From IDS-8 sp040902105 (lineage in GTDB: Bacteria > Pseudomonadota > Gammaproteobacteria > Steroidobacterales > Woeseiaceae), in the NCBI GenBank assembly GCA_040902105.1, contig JBBDXW010000001.1, positions 1 to 64,000 on the forward strand: a stretch of DNA of 64,000 bases, in the 5' to 3' direction. The notes beneath the pieces were generated by a model. It was not told where the DNA came from. It was given only the letters and a program-made list of their open reading frames with translations, and searched no databases. Made by a program: the position numbers and the translations under genes. Below are positions 34,762 to 43,410 of this stretch, piece after piece (within the stretch, counting starts at the first letter, position 1; each line of letters starts with the position of its first letter).

Positions 34762-36096
34762 TTACGCAGTCTGGATGCGGCTGCTGTCGGAGAGCAGCTT
34801 CTTCAGTGTAATGTCCACCGCACGGTCAAATTTGTCCAGAGTTTCCTCGAGACATTTCATATCGTGAGCCTCGCACGTGAACCACGGTTCGCGCGAGTCC
34901 GGCTCCACCAGGATCCCCAGCTCGTGCAACTCCGGGGCGAGCGAATCGTAGAACTCGTAATCGGTATTGGCCCACTCACGATAGTCACGCGGCACGCGAT
35001 CGTCGAAGAACAGGCCCATCATCGAGGGGTGCCCCGTGAAACAGTGCGGGATGCCTCTCGCTGACAGGATGCGCTTCAAACCGGCCTGGAGTGACCTGCC
35101 GTAGCGTTCAATCGAACTCAACGCGTCGGTTTCATCAAGAATCTGCAGGGTCCTGTTAGCGGCGGAAAGCGATACGGAGTGGCCGGTGAAGGTCCCACCG
35201 TGGACGACACCGTCACCGACGTGCCGCATCAGGTCCTCGCGACCGGCGACGACTGAAATCGGATAACCGTTGGCCATCGCTTTGGCGAACGTGCACAGGT
35301 CCGCCTTGACGTTCAGCAGTTCCTGGACGCCGCCTTTCGCAACCCTGAACCCTGTCTTGACTTCGTCGATGATAAGGACGACGTCGTACTTATCGCACAG
35401 GTAGCGAATGTCCTGAAGATATTCGCGCGTCGCGGTGAGTCCGCAGCAATTGCCCATGATCGGTTCGATCAGGAATGCGCCGATGTCCCCGTGATACTTT
35501 CGCAGCACGTCTTCGACAGCGTTGGAGTCGTTCAGCGGTACCGTGTGGAACAGCGGTTTGAGTATTGCCGGAATGCCATCGCCGTAAGGCAGGATTTGCG
35601 GTTCGCCGTCTTTCGGCGTCCATTCCTCAACGTCCGTGTACCAGAGGACTTCGTTGAAGACGCCGTGGTATCCACCTTCCACGACGAGGTGTGAATCCTT
35701 GCCGGTGTGTGCTCTTGCGATACGCATCGCGGCCATGACCGCTTCCGTGCCTGAATTCGAGAACCGGACGAGCTCGGCCGCCGGCACCATGCTGCTGATG
35801 CGGTTTGCGACCTCGTATTCGAGTTCCGTGGCGAGCGCGAAGACACCGCCGATTTCAATCCCTTCGCGGGCTGCCTCGTCGACGCGAGCATCGGCATAGC
35901 CGAGAATTGCGGGACCGTAGGCGAGACGATAGTCAATGTATTCGTTGCCATCGATGTCCCAGATTCGGGCGCCTTTGCCGCGTTTGGCATAGATGGTCTT
36001 GTCGTCGCCCCAGTAGCGAAAATTGGAAGACACGCCTAAAGGCAGTTTCTTATTGGCCTTCTGGAATTGTTGGTTAGATTTGCTTAGACACCTCAT
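34762..36096 (-). CDS. Class III aminotransferase (glutamate-semialdehyde/omega-aminotransferase-like)
   Basis: A 444-residue PLP enzyme of fold type I. The PLP-binding lysine is Lys272 in TFAKAMANGYP, with IIDEVKTGFR (Asp contacting the pyridine ring) and SGTEAVMAAMRIAR upstream. It resembles glutamate-1-semialdehyde aminomutase-type aminotransferases that act on amino acids or amines, but it is not a haem-pathway HemL, given its catabolic neighbours. ATG at 36096 with GGAGG upstream; a longer frame to 36135 is open but less likely. It is divergent from the TetR gene at 36318 across a palindromic operator. Confidence 0.85.
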   Translation of the reverse strand: MRCLSKSNQQFQKANKKLPLGVSSNFRYWGDDKTIYAKRGKGARIWDIDGNEYIDYRLAYGPAILGYADARVDEAAREGIEIGGVFALATELEYEVANRISSMVPAAELVRFSNSGTEAVMAAMRIARAHTGKDSHLVVEGGYHGVFNEVLWYTDVEEWTPKDGEPQILPYGDGIPAILKPLFHTVPLNDSNAVEDVLRKYHGDIGAFLIEPIMGNCCGLTATREYLQDIRYLCDKYDVVLIIDEVKTGFRVAKGGVQELLNVKADLCTFAKAMANGYPISVVAGREDLMRHVGDGVVHGGTFTGHSVSLSAANRTLQILDETDALSSIERYGRSLQAGLKRILSARGIPHCFTGHPSMMGLFFDDRVPRDYREWANTDYEFYDSLAPELHELGILVEPDSREPWFTCEAHDMKCLEETLDKFDRAVDITLKKLLSDSSRIQTA

Positions 36097-36159
36097 ATGG
36101 CCTCCGTATAACCTTTGCGACCTCAAGCCTGTCACGGAAGGGCGCTGAAGTCCAGAAAT

Positions 36160-36179
36160 ATGAATGAATACTCATTCAT
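36160..36179. promoter_or_regulatory. TetR/BetI-type operator in the divergent promoter region
   Basis: ATGAATGA-ATAC-TCATTCAT is a perfect 8-base inverted repeat with a 4-base spacer. It lies between the divergent aminotransferase and TetR genes (64 bases from the former start). Its size and symmetry suit a TetR-family dimer, so the BetI-like regulator may control both directions. Confidence 0.65.
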
Positions 36180-36317
36180 TTTGTGGCAGGATGCGGGGTC
36201 TGCGGGACGGGTATCGCCTGACTGTGCGCAAAAGATTATGTAAAAACCGAACGAGTGCGGCTGCCGGTCGTGGCAGCAATCGGGTGCCCTGTGAAATCTG
36301 ACGAGGAGGATAAATCG

Positions 36318-36971
36318 ATGGCCGTCGCTGCCGTGAAGAACGCAGCCGGGACGGCGGGTAAAAGCAGCCGCCGTACCGCGACCAGGGAAGAGCGCCGGCA
36401 GCAGCTTATTGCCGCCACCATAAAATGCATTGCCAAAAAGGGCATCGGCAGCACGACCCTGGGCGACGTTGCGCAGGAAGCGGGGCTGTCGCAAGGTATC
36501 GTCAACCTGCACTTCGCGAGCAAGGAAAACCTGTTCAACGAAACGCTGCAGTTCATTGCGGAAGACTACAAATCGCAATTCGACACCACCCTTGCGAAAG
36601 CAGCGCCCGAAGCGTCGGCAAAGCTGCTCGCGCTGATGGAAATGGATTTGAAGCCGTCCGTGTGCGATCGGCAGAAACTTGCAGTGTGGTTTGCGTTCTG
36701 GGGAGAAGTGAAGTCGGTCCCGACCTACCAGAAAATATGCGAGGCCTACGACCGTGGCTACGACGATGCAATAAACGAACTGTGCCAGACGATTATCGAG
36801 CAGGGTAAATACGGGAACATCACCGCGCAGACGGTAACGGATGCCTTATCGTCGATGACCGACGGCTTGTGGTTGTCCTACCTGGTCAGCCCCAGAGGTT
36901 TCGACCGCGACGTGGCCATGGATGCCGTCTACAGCTATCTCCGGGCGGTATTTCCGGACCACTATGAGTGA
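36318..36971 (+). CDS. TetR-family regulator, BetI-like
   Basis: A 217-residue repressor. After a basic tail, REERRQQLIAATIKCIAKKG and SQGIVNLHFASKENLFNETL form the helix-turn-helix, close to BetI (RRQQLIEAT). The C-terminal domain contains WFAFWGEVKSVPTYQKICEA, also BetI-like. GAGGAGGA 10 bases upstream fixes the ATG at 36318. BetI proteins respond to choline; here the ligand may be an amine imported or degraded by the neighbouring genes. No betaine genes are present in the window. Confidence 0.85.
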   Translation: MAVAAVKNAAGTAGKSSRRTATREERRQQLIAATIKCIAKKGIGSTTLGDVAQEAGLSQGIVNLHFASKENLFNETLQFIAEDYKSQFDTTLAKAAPEASAKLLALMEMDLKPSVCDRQKLAVWFAFWGEVKSVPTYQKICEAYDRGYDDAINELCQTIIEQGKYGNITAQTVTDALSSMTDGLWLSYLVSPRGFDRDVAMDAVYSYLRAVFPDHYE

Positions 36972-36979
36972 CAGAAGAG

Positions 36980-37066
36980 GCGCTGTAGGAGCCCGCCTCG
37001 CGGGCGACCCATCCGCTTTCGCTGATCGCCGCGCAGGTCGCCCGCAATGGCGGGCTCCTACAGCGC
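36980..37066. repeat. REP/BIME-like inverted repeat
   Basis: GCGCTGTAGGAGCCCGC at 36980 and its inverse GCGGGCTCCTACAGCGC ending at 37066 flank a short middle; inner GCGGGCGACC/GGTCGCCCGC arms extend the pairing. This matches the widespread TGTAGGAGC REP type of gamma-proteobacteria. It lies 8 bases after the TetR stop and could act as a terminator or mRNA stabiliser. A related half (GGAGCCCGTGAGAACGGGC) is at 51499-51517. Confidence 0.85.
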
Positions 37067-37109
37067 ATGAATCCGGCATGGTGCAGACCTTCACCAAGGT
37101 ACAACGAGC

Positions 37110-38270
37110 TTGAAAATCGAACTGAGCAGGAATGCGCTGGAGTGGCAGCAGAAAGGCCGTGATTTCGCCGCCAATATGCTGCAGCCGCACGAAGTCGAAG
37201 CCGAACTGAATAACGGCGAATTGCCTCCGGACGTAAGGAAGCAGCATAAAAAACGCGCCATCGAACTCGGCTTCAGTGCAATGGATGCGCCGAAGTCTTA
37301 TGGCGGACTGGAGCTTGGCATTGTCGAGCAGGTTGCCGTGTGGGAGCAGCTTGGGCGGATAACCAATGCGCTGTCCTGGTGTTTTGCGGAACCGCAGAGC
37401 TGGATGTTCGAGGCTTGCAGCAAAAGCCAGATCGAGAAGTATGTTTTACCGCTCATGCGCGGCGAGAAACACGACTGCTATGCGATCACCGAGGCCGGGC
37501 CGGGATCGGATGTGGCCGCGCTCGAGGCAACGGCCGAAAAAAGCGCCGGCGGTTACCGCCTGAACGGCGAGAAATGGTTCGTCACCAGCGCCAATCTCGC
37601 CGACTATTTCTGGTTCCAGGCAGTTTTGCCGGAAGAGCAGGAGGACGCGCTCTTTTTCGTCGATCAGGGGCAGCCCGGTATCGAAATGATCGCATCGCCC
37701 ACGTTCAGCCATACCTTCGCCGCGCATCATCCGACCTACCGGTTTGCGGACGTCGACGTGCCCGCCGGCAACCGTATCGGCCGCGCCGGCGACGGCATGG
37801 CTTACACCAAAAGCTGGTTCCGGCGCGAACGGCTCATGATCGCGGCCCGCTGCTGCGGTGCTGCCGCACGACTGATCGAGGATGCAAGCGACTTCGCTAA
37901 AGAACGACAGGTTGGCGGCCTGCCGCTTGCCGAACGTCAGGCGATCCAGTTCATGCTCGCTGACAGTGTCACCGAGTTATGGGCGGCGCGGCTGATGACG
38001 TTCGAGGCGGCGGCCGCGCACGATCGCGGCGAAGACGTGAAAAGCCTGCACAATCGTTGCTCCATCGTGAAGTTGTATGCCTCCGAGATGGCAAACCGGG
38101 TTGCCGACCGCGCGGTGCAGATTTTCGGCGGTCGCGGCTATATGCGGGAAAACGTCGCGGAGCGGTTCTTCCGCGAGCTTCGCGTCGATCGCATCTGGGA
38201 AGGCACCAGCGAGATCCAGCGTCTCATCATCGCAAGGGGCTTGCTGAAGCGGGGTCTGGAAGCGATGTAA
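37110..38270 (+). CDS. Acyl-CoA dehydrogenase
   Basis: A 386-residue flavoprotein of the ACAD family. YAITEAGPGSDVAALEATA and GEKWFVTSANLADYFWF form the middle beta domain; IFGGRGYMRENVAERFFREL and WEGTSEIQRLIIARGLLKR mark the C-terminal helical domain, with the probable catalytic Glu in WEGT (MCAD Glu376 position). TTG start at 37110 preceded by AAGGT. It introduces a double bond in an acyl-CoA, passing electrons to ETF (not in the window). The substrate is unknown; the position ahead of a polyamine transporter and near a CoA ligase suggests an amine-derived acyl-CoA. Confidence 0.88.
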   Translation: MKIELSRNALEWQQKGRDFAANMLQPHEVEAELNNGELPPDVRKQHKKRAIELGFSAMDAPKSYGGLELGIVEQVAVWEQLGRITNALSWCFAEPQSWMFEACSKSQIEKYVLPLMRGEKHDCYAITEAGPGSDVAALEATAEKSAGGYRLNGEKWFVTSANLADYFWFQAVLPEEQEDALFFVDQGQPGIEMIASPTFSHTFAAHHPTYRFADVDVPAGNRIGRAGDGMAYTKSWFRRERLMIAARCCGAAARLIEDASDFAKERQVGGLPLAERQAIQFMLADSVTELWAARLMTFEAAAAHDRGEDVKSLHNRCSIVKLYASEMANRVADRAVQIFGGRGYMRENVAERFFRELRVDRIWEGTSEIQRLIIARGLLKRGLEAM

Positions 38271-38310
38271 CGGACCGTATCCGCACGGTAATTGTCTTGT
38301 TCGCGGCCAA

Positions 38311-39465
38311 GTGGTGAAATCGGGACAGATGGACGGGACATTAAAGTCAGGGTCGCGAATTACCGCAGCGGTCGTGCTTACGGTCGTGGGACCATTGCTG
38401 GCTTCCTGCTCCGCCGACAGCGCGCCGGAAATGACGGCCCGTGCGCGCGTCGTCAATATTTACAACTGGTCAGACTATATCGCGCCGGACACGATCCGAA
38501 ACTTCGAACGGGAGTTCGGCATCGAGGTCAACTACGATGTCTACGACTCGTCCGAAGTCGTCGACGCCAAACTTCTGGCGGGCTCGAGCGGTTACGACGT
38601 CATCTTTCACGCCAACCAGTTTGCGGCCCGTCTTGCGCCGCTCGGCATTTTTCAGAAGCTGGATTACTCGAAGTTCGGGAACATCCGCCATCTCGATCCG
38701 GAGACACTCGAAAAGACGAATCTGTACGACGTACTCGAGGGGTATTCCGTGCCCTACATGTGGGGCAGCACGGGTTACGCCTACAACGAGACCATGGTTC
38801 GGCGCCGCCTGCCCGACCTCGAAATGAACAGTGCCAATGTGCTGTTCGACCCGGATATCATTTCGAAGCTTGCCGACTGTGGCGTCAGCCTGCTGGACAG
38901 CCCGACCGACGTCTTTCCAATGGTCCTGTCCTATCTCGGCAGAGATCCGAACGCGGTCGACGCGGAGAATATCGCGGCTGCGGAGGCGCAGCTCGACCTG
39001 ATTCGGCCGTATGTGCGTTACTTCAGCTCGACGAAGATGATCAGCGACCTGCCGAACCGGGAGGTCTGTGTCGCAATGAGCTGGTCCGGAGACTATGCGC
39101 AGGCCAGCATGCGCGCGAAAGAGGCCGGCATCGACATCGATCTGCGCTATACAATGCCGCAGGAAGGCTCCGCGCTGTGGGTGGACGCCATGTTTGTGCC
39201 CGAAGACGCGCCACATGTCGAGAATGCCTACCTGTTCATGGATTACATCATGCGGCCAGCGGTTACGGCGGCGATTTCCAATCATGTCTTTTACGCCAAC
39301 GCCAACAAGTCCTCGGTGCCGCTTCTGAATCCGGCGGTCGCTAACGATCCCGGGATCTATCCGGATGAAGAGTCATCGGAATTGCTGTACCCGATTCTGC
39401 CCGCGGAGCCCAAAGACGAACGGCTGCGAACCCGCGCCTGGGCGCGCGTGAAGAGCGGTATCTGA
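38311..39465 (+). CDS. potF: Polyamine ABC transporter periplasmic binding lipoprotein (PotF/PotD-like)
   Basis: A 384-residue solute-binding protein. The lipobox LLASC gives acylated Cys33, so it is membrane-anchored. NIYNWSDYIAPDTIRNFERE is the classic PotD/PotF/SpuD-E opening after processing. WGSTGYAYNETMV and MSWSGDYAQASMRAKEAG contribute ligand-pocket aromatic and acidic residues. It captures putrescine or spermidine. The GTG at 38311 (or a GTG at 38314 or ATG at 38329) could start it. It is first of a four-gene operon with the ATPase and two permeases. Confidence 0.92.
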   Translation: MVKSGQMDGTLKSGSRITAAVVLTVVGPLLASCSADSAPEMTARARVVNIYNWSDYIAPDTIRNFEREFGIEVNYDVYDSSEVVDAKLLAGSSGYDVIFHANQFAARLAPLGIFQKLDYSKFGNIRHLDPETLEKTNLYDVLEGYSVPYMWGSTGYAYNETMVRRRLPDLEMNSANVLFDPDIISKLADCGVSLLDSPTDVFPMVLSYLGRDPNAVDAENIAAAEAQLDLIRPYVRYFSSTKMISDLPNREVCVAMSWSGDYAQASMRAKEAGIDIDLRYTMPQEGSALWVDAMFVPEDAPHVENAYLFMDYIMRPAVTAAISNHVFYANANKSSVPLLNPAVANDPGIYPDEESSELLYPILPAEPKDERLRTRAWARVKSGI

Positions 39466-39495
39466 CGCTTTCGCTCACCCGTAAAACAAAAGTAA

Positions 39496-40623
39496 ATGAC
39501 GGCAGCAGAAAAGAAAAACCCGCACGCCGGTCCCGTCCCGATAATCCAGATCAGGGGCGTCAGTAAGCATTTCGGAGATTTTGCCGCAGTCGATTCTATC
39601 GATCTCGAAATTCATCGAGGAGAGATATTTTCGATTCTCGGTGCGTCCGGCTGCGGCAAGACTACGCTTTTGCGCATGCTGGCGGGATTTGAAGTCCCGA
39701 CGACCGGCCGGATATTCATAGACGGTGTCGATTTTACCGACGAGCCGCCGTACCGGCGCCCCGTCAACATGATGTTCCAGTCGTACGCCATTTTTCCCCA
39801 TATGACGGTAGAGCAGAACGTTGCATACGGTTTGCAGAAAGAGCGTGTGCCGCGGAGCGAGATCAAATCGAGAGTTGCGGAGATGCTGGAACTGGTGCAG
39901 CTGCAGCAGTTCGCGACGCGCAAGCCCAATCAGCTATCGGGGGGGCAGCGCCAGCGGGTTGCGCTCGCTCGGGCCCTGGTAAAAAGACCGAAGGTATTGT
40001 TGCTCGACGAGCCGCTCGCGGCCCTGGATAAAAAACTGCGCGAGCACACGCAGTTCGAGTTGATGGGCATTCAGGACAGGCTCGGAATCACATTCGTCGT
40101 CGTCACGCACGACCAGGAAGAAGCGATGATTCTTTCGACCCGGATTGCGGTGATGAACCAGGGAAGGTTCGACCAGGTCGGCCGGCCGAAAGAAGTATAC
40201 GAATACCCGAACAGCCGCTTTGTCGCCGATTTCATCGGCACGATCAATATGTTCGAGGGAACCGTAGAGACGGCCGCCGACGGCGTGATTGCCGTACGTT
40301 GCGATGCGGCAGGCACGACCATAAGGGCAATGTCGGCGAATGCGCCGGCAGCTGGCGAAAAAGTATGTCTCGCCATAAGGCCAGAGAAAATCTTCATCAG
40401 TCAGGAAGAGCCGGAAAGTGAATGGAACACCAGCCTGCGCGGCGTAGTTGACGATCTTGGATATTTCGGCAACCTGTCGCTTTACCGAATCCGGCTCGAC
40501 AACGGCAAGATTGTGCAGGTCAGCGCGCAGAACAGACGCCGGTCCGCCGAACGCTTTCTCGAATGGGATGACCAGGTATTCATTTCCTGGCGAACCCAGA
40601 GCGTCGTAGTGTTGACGAAGTGA
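39496..40623 (+). CDS. potG: Polyamine ABC transporter ATP-binding protein (PotG/PotA-like)
   Basis: A 375-residue ATPase. Walker A GASGCGKTT (residues 49-57), signature LSGGQRQRVALARAL, Walker B VLLLDEPLAALD and the switch His in VVTHDQEEAM. The C-terminal TOBE domain (about 290-370) is usual in PotA/PotG. It energises polyamine uptake. The stop overlaps the next gene's GTG start as GTGA. Confidence 0.93.
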   Translation: MTAAEKKNPHAGPVPIIQIRGVSKHFGDFAAVDSIDLEIHRGEIFSILGASGCGKTTLLRMLAGFEVPTTGRIFIDGVDFTDEPPYRRPVNMMFQSYAIFPHMTVEQNVAYGLQKERVPRSEIKSRVAEMLELVQLQQFATRKPNQLSGGQRQRVALARALVKRPKVLLLDEPLAALDKKLREHTQFELMGIQDRLGITFVVVTHDQEEAMILSTRIAVMNQGRFDQVGRPKEVYEYPNSRFVADFIGTINMFEGTVETAADGVIAVRCDAAGTTIRAMSANAPAAGEKVCLAIRPEKIFISQEEPESEWNTSLRGVVDDLGYFGNLSLYRIRLDNGKIVQVSAQNRRRSAERFLEWDDQVFISWRTQSVVVLTK

Positions 40624-41507
40624 AAACCGGCAGTGACATGCTGTGGCAACGCGTAGCGACGTTCGTTCCGTACATCTGGCTACTGGTATTCTTTTTGGCG
40701 CCGTTCGCCATAATCCTGAAGATCAGCTTCGCCGATCCCGTCATAGCGCAACCGCCGTTTACGTCTTTTCTGGACGAAACCGGCGTTCCCCGAATTACGC
40801 TCGACAACTACACCTTCCTGTTGACGGACAAGCTGTACATCGTCACTTACCTGAAATCGGTCTTCATGGCCGCGGTAGCCACCGTGCTATGCCTGATGCT
40901 CGGCTTTCCCATGGCTTACGGTATTGCGCGGGCCGATACTTCAACACGCAACATACTGCTGTTGTTGATCATATTGCCGTTCTGGATCTCGTTTCTGTTG
41001 CGGGTTTTTGCGTGGATGGGGCTGCTCAACAACTATGGCGTCGTCAACAACATATTGCTCTGGCTCGGCGTCATCGAACAACCGTTGCAACTCATTTACA
41101 CCGACCTGGCAATCTACATCGGCCTTGTGTACTCCTACCTGCCGTTCATGGTGCTGCCCTTGTACGCGACTCTCGAACGCATGGAGCCGGACCTCGTGGA
41201 GGCGTCGCAGGACCTTGGCGCCTCCCCGTCGCAGGCATTCCGCGACATCACATGGCCGCTGGCCCGGCCCGGTGTAATCGCAGGTTGTCTGCTTGTATTC
41301 ATACCGGCGATAGGCGAGTACGTCATACCGTATCTGCTGGGCGGCCCGGAATCGCTCATGATCGGCCGCGTCCTGTTCGACGAGTTTTTCGTCAACCGTG
41401 ACTGGCCGCTCGCATCGTCCGTCGCGATCGTGCTCCTGACTCTGCTGGTTGCGCCCATCGTGTTTCTGCAACGCAATCGCCGCGCGGAAGTTGAGGGGAC
41501 CCGGTGA
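40620..41507 (+). CDS. potH: Polyamine ABC transporter permease (PotH/PotB-like)
   Basis: A 295-residue inner-membrane permease with about six helices. The EAA loop near EASQDLGASPSQAFRDITWP (ATPase docking) and the PFWISFLLRVFAWMGLL segment are typical of PotB/PotH. It overlaps both neighbours by four bases (GTGA), so the operon is translationally coupled. It forms the channel with the next permease. Confidence 0.93.
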   Translation: MKTGSDMLWQRVATFVPYIWLLVFFLAPFAIILKISFADPVIAQPPFTSFLDETGVPRITLDNYTFLLTDKLYIVTYLKSVFMAAVATVLCLMLGFPMAYGIARADTSTRNILLLLIILPFWISFLLRVFAWMGLLNNYGVVNNILLWLGVIEQPLQLIYTDLAIYIGLVYSYLPFMVLPLYATLERMEPDLVEASQDLGASPSQAFRDITWPLARPGVIAGCLLVFIPAIGEYVIPYLLGGPESLMIGRVLFDEFFVNRDWPLASSVAIVLLTLLVAPIVFLQRNRRAEVEGTR

Positions 41508-42304
41508 CGAAGCGGCGCTCGCGTTTCACCTTTTCGATGCTCGCCTTCGGCTATGCGTTTCTCTATATCCCTCTGGTTTCCGTCATCATCTACTCCTTCA
41601 ACGATTCCCGACTCGCAACCGTGTGGGGCGGCTTTTCCACCCGCTGGTACGGCGAGTTGCTGAGAAACGAGCAGGTGCTGGACGCGGCCTTCCTGAGCCT
41701 CCGAATTGCGCTCGTAACGGCAACACTTTCCACGATACTCGGCACCATGGCGGGGATGGCGCTCGCGCGCTTCGGGCGGTTTCGCGGACGCACACTTTTT
41801 TCCGGCATGATCACCTCGCCGCTGGTCATGCCGGAGGTCATCACCGGGCTTTCGCTGCTGCTGCTGTTCGTTTCGCTGCAGCAGCTGACCGGCTGGCCCG
41901 CGCAACGCGGCTTCACAACGATAACGATTGCACACACTACGTTCGCGCTGGCCTACGTCACCGTCATCGTGCAGTCCCGCCTCGCGGCCATGGACGAGTC
42001 GCTCGAAGAGGCTGCCATGGACCTGGGCGGGCGTCCGCTGCGCGTCGTGTTCGACATCACCTTGCCGCTGATCGCCCCGGCCATGATCGCCGGCTGGCTG
42101 CTGGCATTTACCCTGTCCCTCGACGATCTCGTCATCGCTAGCTTCGTTTCGGGGCCTGGGGGCAGTACGTTGCCAATGCTCATTTTTTCCAAGATTCGCC
42201 TTGGAGTAACACCGGACATCAATGCGCTCGCGACGCTCATTATCGCGGTGGTTACCGTGGGTGTACTTATCGCATGGTGGATGGGGCAACGGTCGCGACG
42301 CTGA
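41504..42304 (+). CDS. potI: Polyamine ABC transporter permease (PotI/PotC-like)
   Basis: A 266-residue permease. IPLVSVIIYSFNDSRLATVW and RWYGELLRNEQVLDAAFLSL are hallmarks of PotC/PotI, and EEAAMDLGGRPLRVVFDITL is the ATPase-contact loop. GTG start overlapping the upstream stop. It completes the transporter; the next 290 bases hold only repeat DNA. Confidence 0.93.
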   Translation: MTKRRSRFTFSMLAFGYAFLYIPLVSVIIYSFNDSRLATVWGGFSTRWYGELLRNEQVLDAAFLSLRIALVTATLSTILGTMAGMALARFGRFRGRTLFSGMITSPLVMPEVITGLSLLLLFVSLQQLTGWPAQRGFTTITIAHTTFALAYVTVIVQSRLAAMDESLEEAAMDLGGRPLRVVFDITLPLIAPAMIAGWLLAFTLSLDDLVIASFVSGPGGSTLPMLIFSKIRLGVTPDINALATLIIAVVTVGVLIAWWMGQRSRR

Positions 42305-42332
42305 CTCTTTTCGGGTAGCCGAGACGGTGTGC

Positions 42333-42565
42333 CGTCCATGAATAATGCTACGTTCTTGGTGGCGCCGGCGGCTCTGCCTCAACGTCGCGCGAAGCGGTTT
42401 CGGCCAGCGGTCTCAAAAATGCCTGGGGCGGGGTGGGCCGGGGGGTCCTCTTTCACCAAGCGAATTTCGTGGAGCGACTGAAAGAGGGCCCCCCGGCCTG
42501 CCCCGCGACCTTTCAGTCTCGCCACTCACGCTCGGCATTTTTTGAGACCGCTGGCCGAAACCGCG
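42333..42565. repeat. Nested long palindrome with family A-like end remnant
   Basis: At 42333-42350 there is a solitary family A-type terminus (CCGTCCATGAATAATGC). Beyond it are two nested inverted repeats: outer arms 42394-42423 and 42534-42564 (about 30 bases, one extra T), inner arms 42435-42455 and 42479-42498. The loop (about 42456-42478) differs from the family A loop. It lies between the potI end and the maleylacetoacetate isomerase stop and can fold from either strand, so it may end transcription both ways. Confidence 0.8.
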
Positions 42566-42594
42566 TCTGTGGTCTTGCCACCTCGACGCCGCAC

Positions 42595-43239
42595 CTAAAA
42601 CCTCGGCGCATCCGGTTGCCGATCCGGATGTGCGGCCGCGACAGCATCGAGTGCCGAGCAATGTCTGCCGATTGACGCAATCGTCGGAAAAGGTTCGAGG
42701 TCCAGTTCGAAGCGGTTGGCGTTGTACAGCTGTGGGATGAGCCAGACGTCGGCCAGGGTCAGTGAGTCGCCAACGGAATAGCGGCCGTTGTCCGAGCGTT
42801 TTTCGGCGAGTGCCTCAAAGGCCGAGAAGCCTGCACCGATCCATTTACGGCACCAGGCGCCGACGCCGTCGTCGTCCTGGCCAAATTCGGCACGGAGGTG
42901 CTTCAGGACGCGCAGGTTCTGCAAGGGATGAATGTCGCAGCCGATCAGGCTTTGCAATTCGCGAACTTCGGCGCGGCGTAGCGGATCGGCTGGCAGCAGT
43001 GCCGGGGATGGATGCCGTTCCTCGAGAAATTCGGCGATTGCCGGAGACTGGCCGATTGCGGCTGTGCCTGTGTCCAGTACCGGTACGAATCCCATCGGGT
43101 TCACCGTTTTGAATGCGTCCCCATGGTGCTCGTCGCGATTCAGCATCACCGGCACATTTTGCCATTCCAGTCCCTTGAAATTCAGGATGATACGGATGCG
43201 ATAAGACGCACTACTGCGCCAGTAGCCGTAAAGTTTCAT
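42595..43239 (-). CDS. maiA: Maleylacetoacetate isomerase (zeta-class GST)
   Basis: A 214-residue glutathione transferase of zeta class. It starts MKLYGYWRSSASYRIRIILN, with the SSxSxRVRI glutathione-contact motif of zeta enzymes, then a thioredoxin-like domain (to about 80, with PVLD and QSPAIAEFLEE) and a helical domain containing VGDSLTLADVWLIPQ. It isomerises maleylacetoacetate to fumarylacetoacetate in tyrosine/homogentisate breakdown. The usual partners (hmgA, fahA) are not in the window, so the role is less certain. Confidence 0.9.
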   Translation of the reverse strand: MKLYGYWRSSASYRIRIILNFKGLEWQNVPVMLNRDEHHGDAFKTVNPMGFVPVLDTGTAAIGQSPAIAEFLEERHPSPALLPADPLRRAEVRELQSLIGCDIHPLQNLRVLKHLRAEFGQDDDGVGAWCRKWIGAGFSAFEALAEKRSDNGRYSVGDSLTLADVWLIPQLYNANRFELDLEPFPTIASIGRHCSALDAVAAAHPDRQPDAPRF

Positions 43240-43410
43240 GCAAGGCCCTCGTGTTTCCGCAAGGATACATCACACCGGGTTCCCTGGCCGTTGCCGCCGG
43301 ACTGTTCCGTTGCTTCCGTTAGGGTAGACTTGCCGGGCAAATAATTGCGAGCCCGCACGGGGCCGTAGCGTCGCGCGGTTCCGGTCGCGGAGCCGAAAAG
43401 GGGTCAGAGA

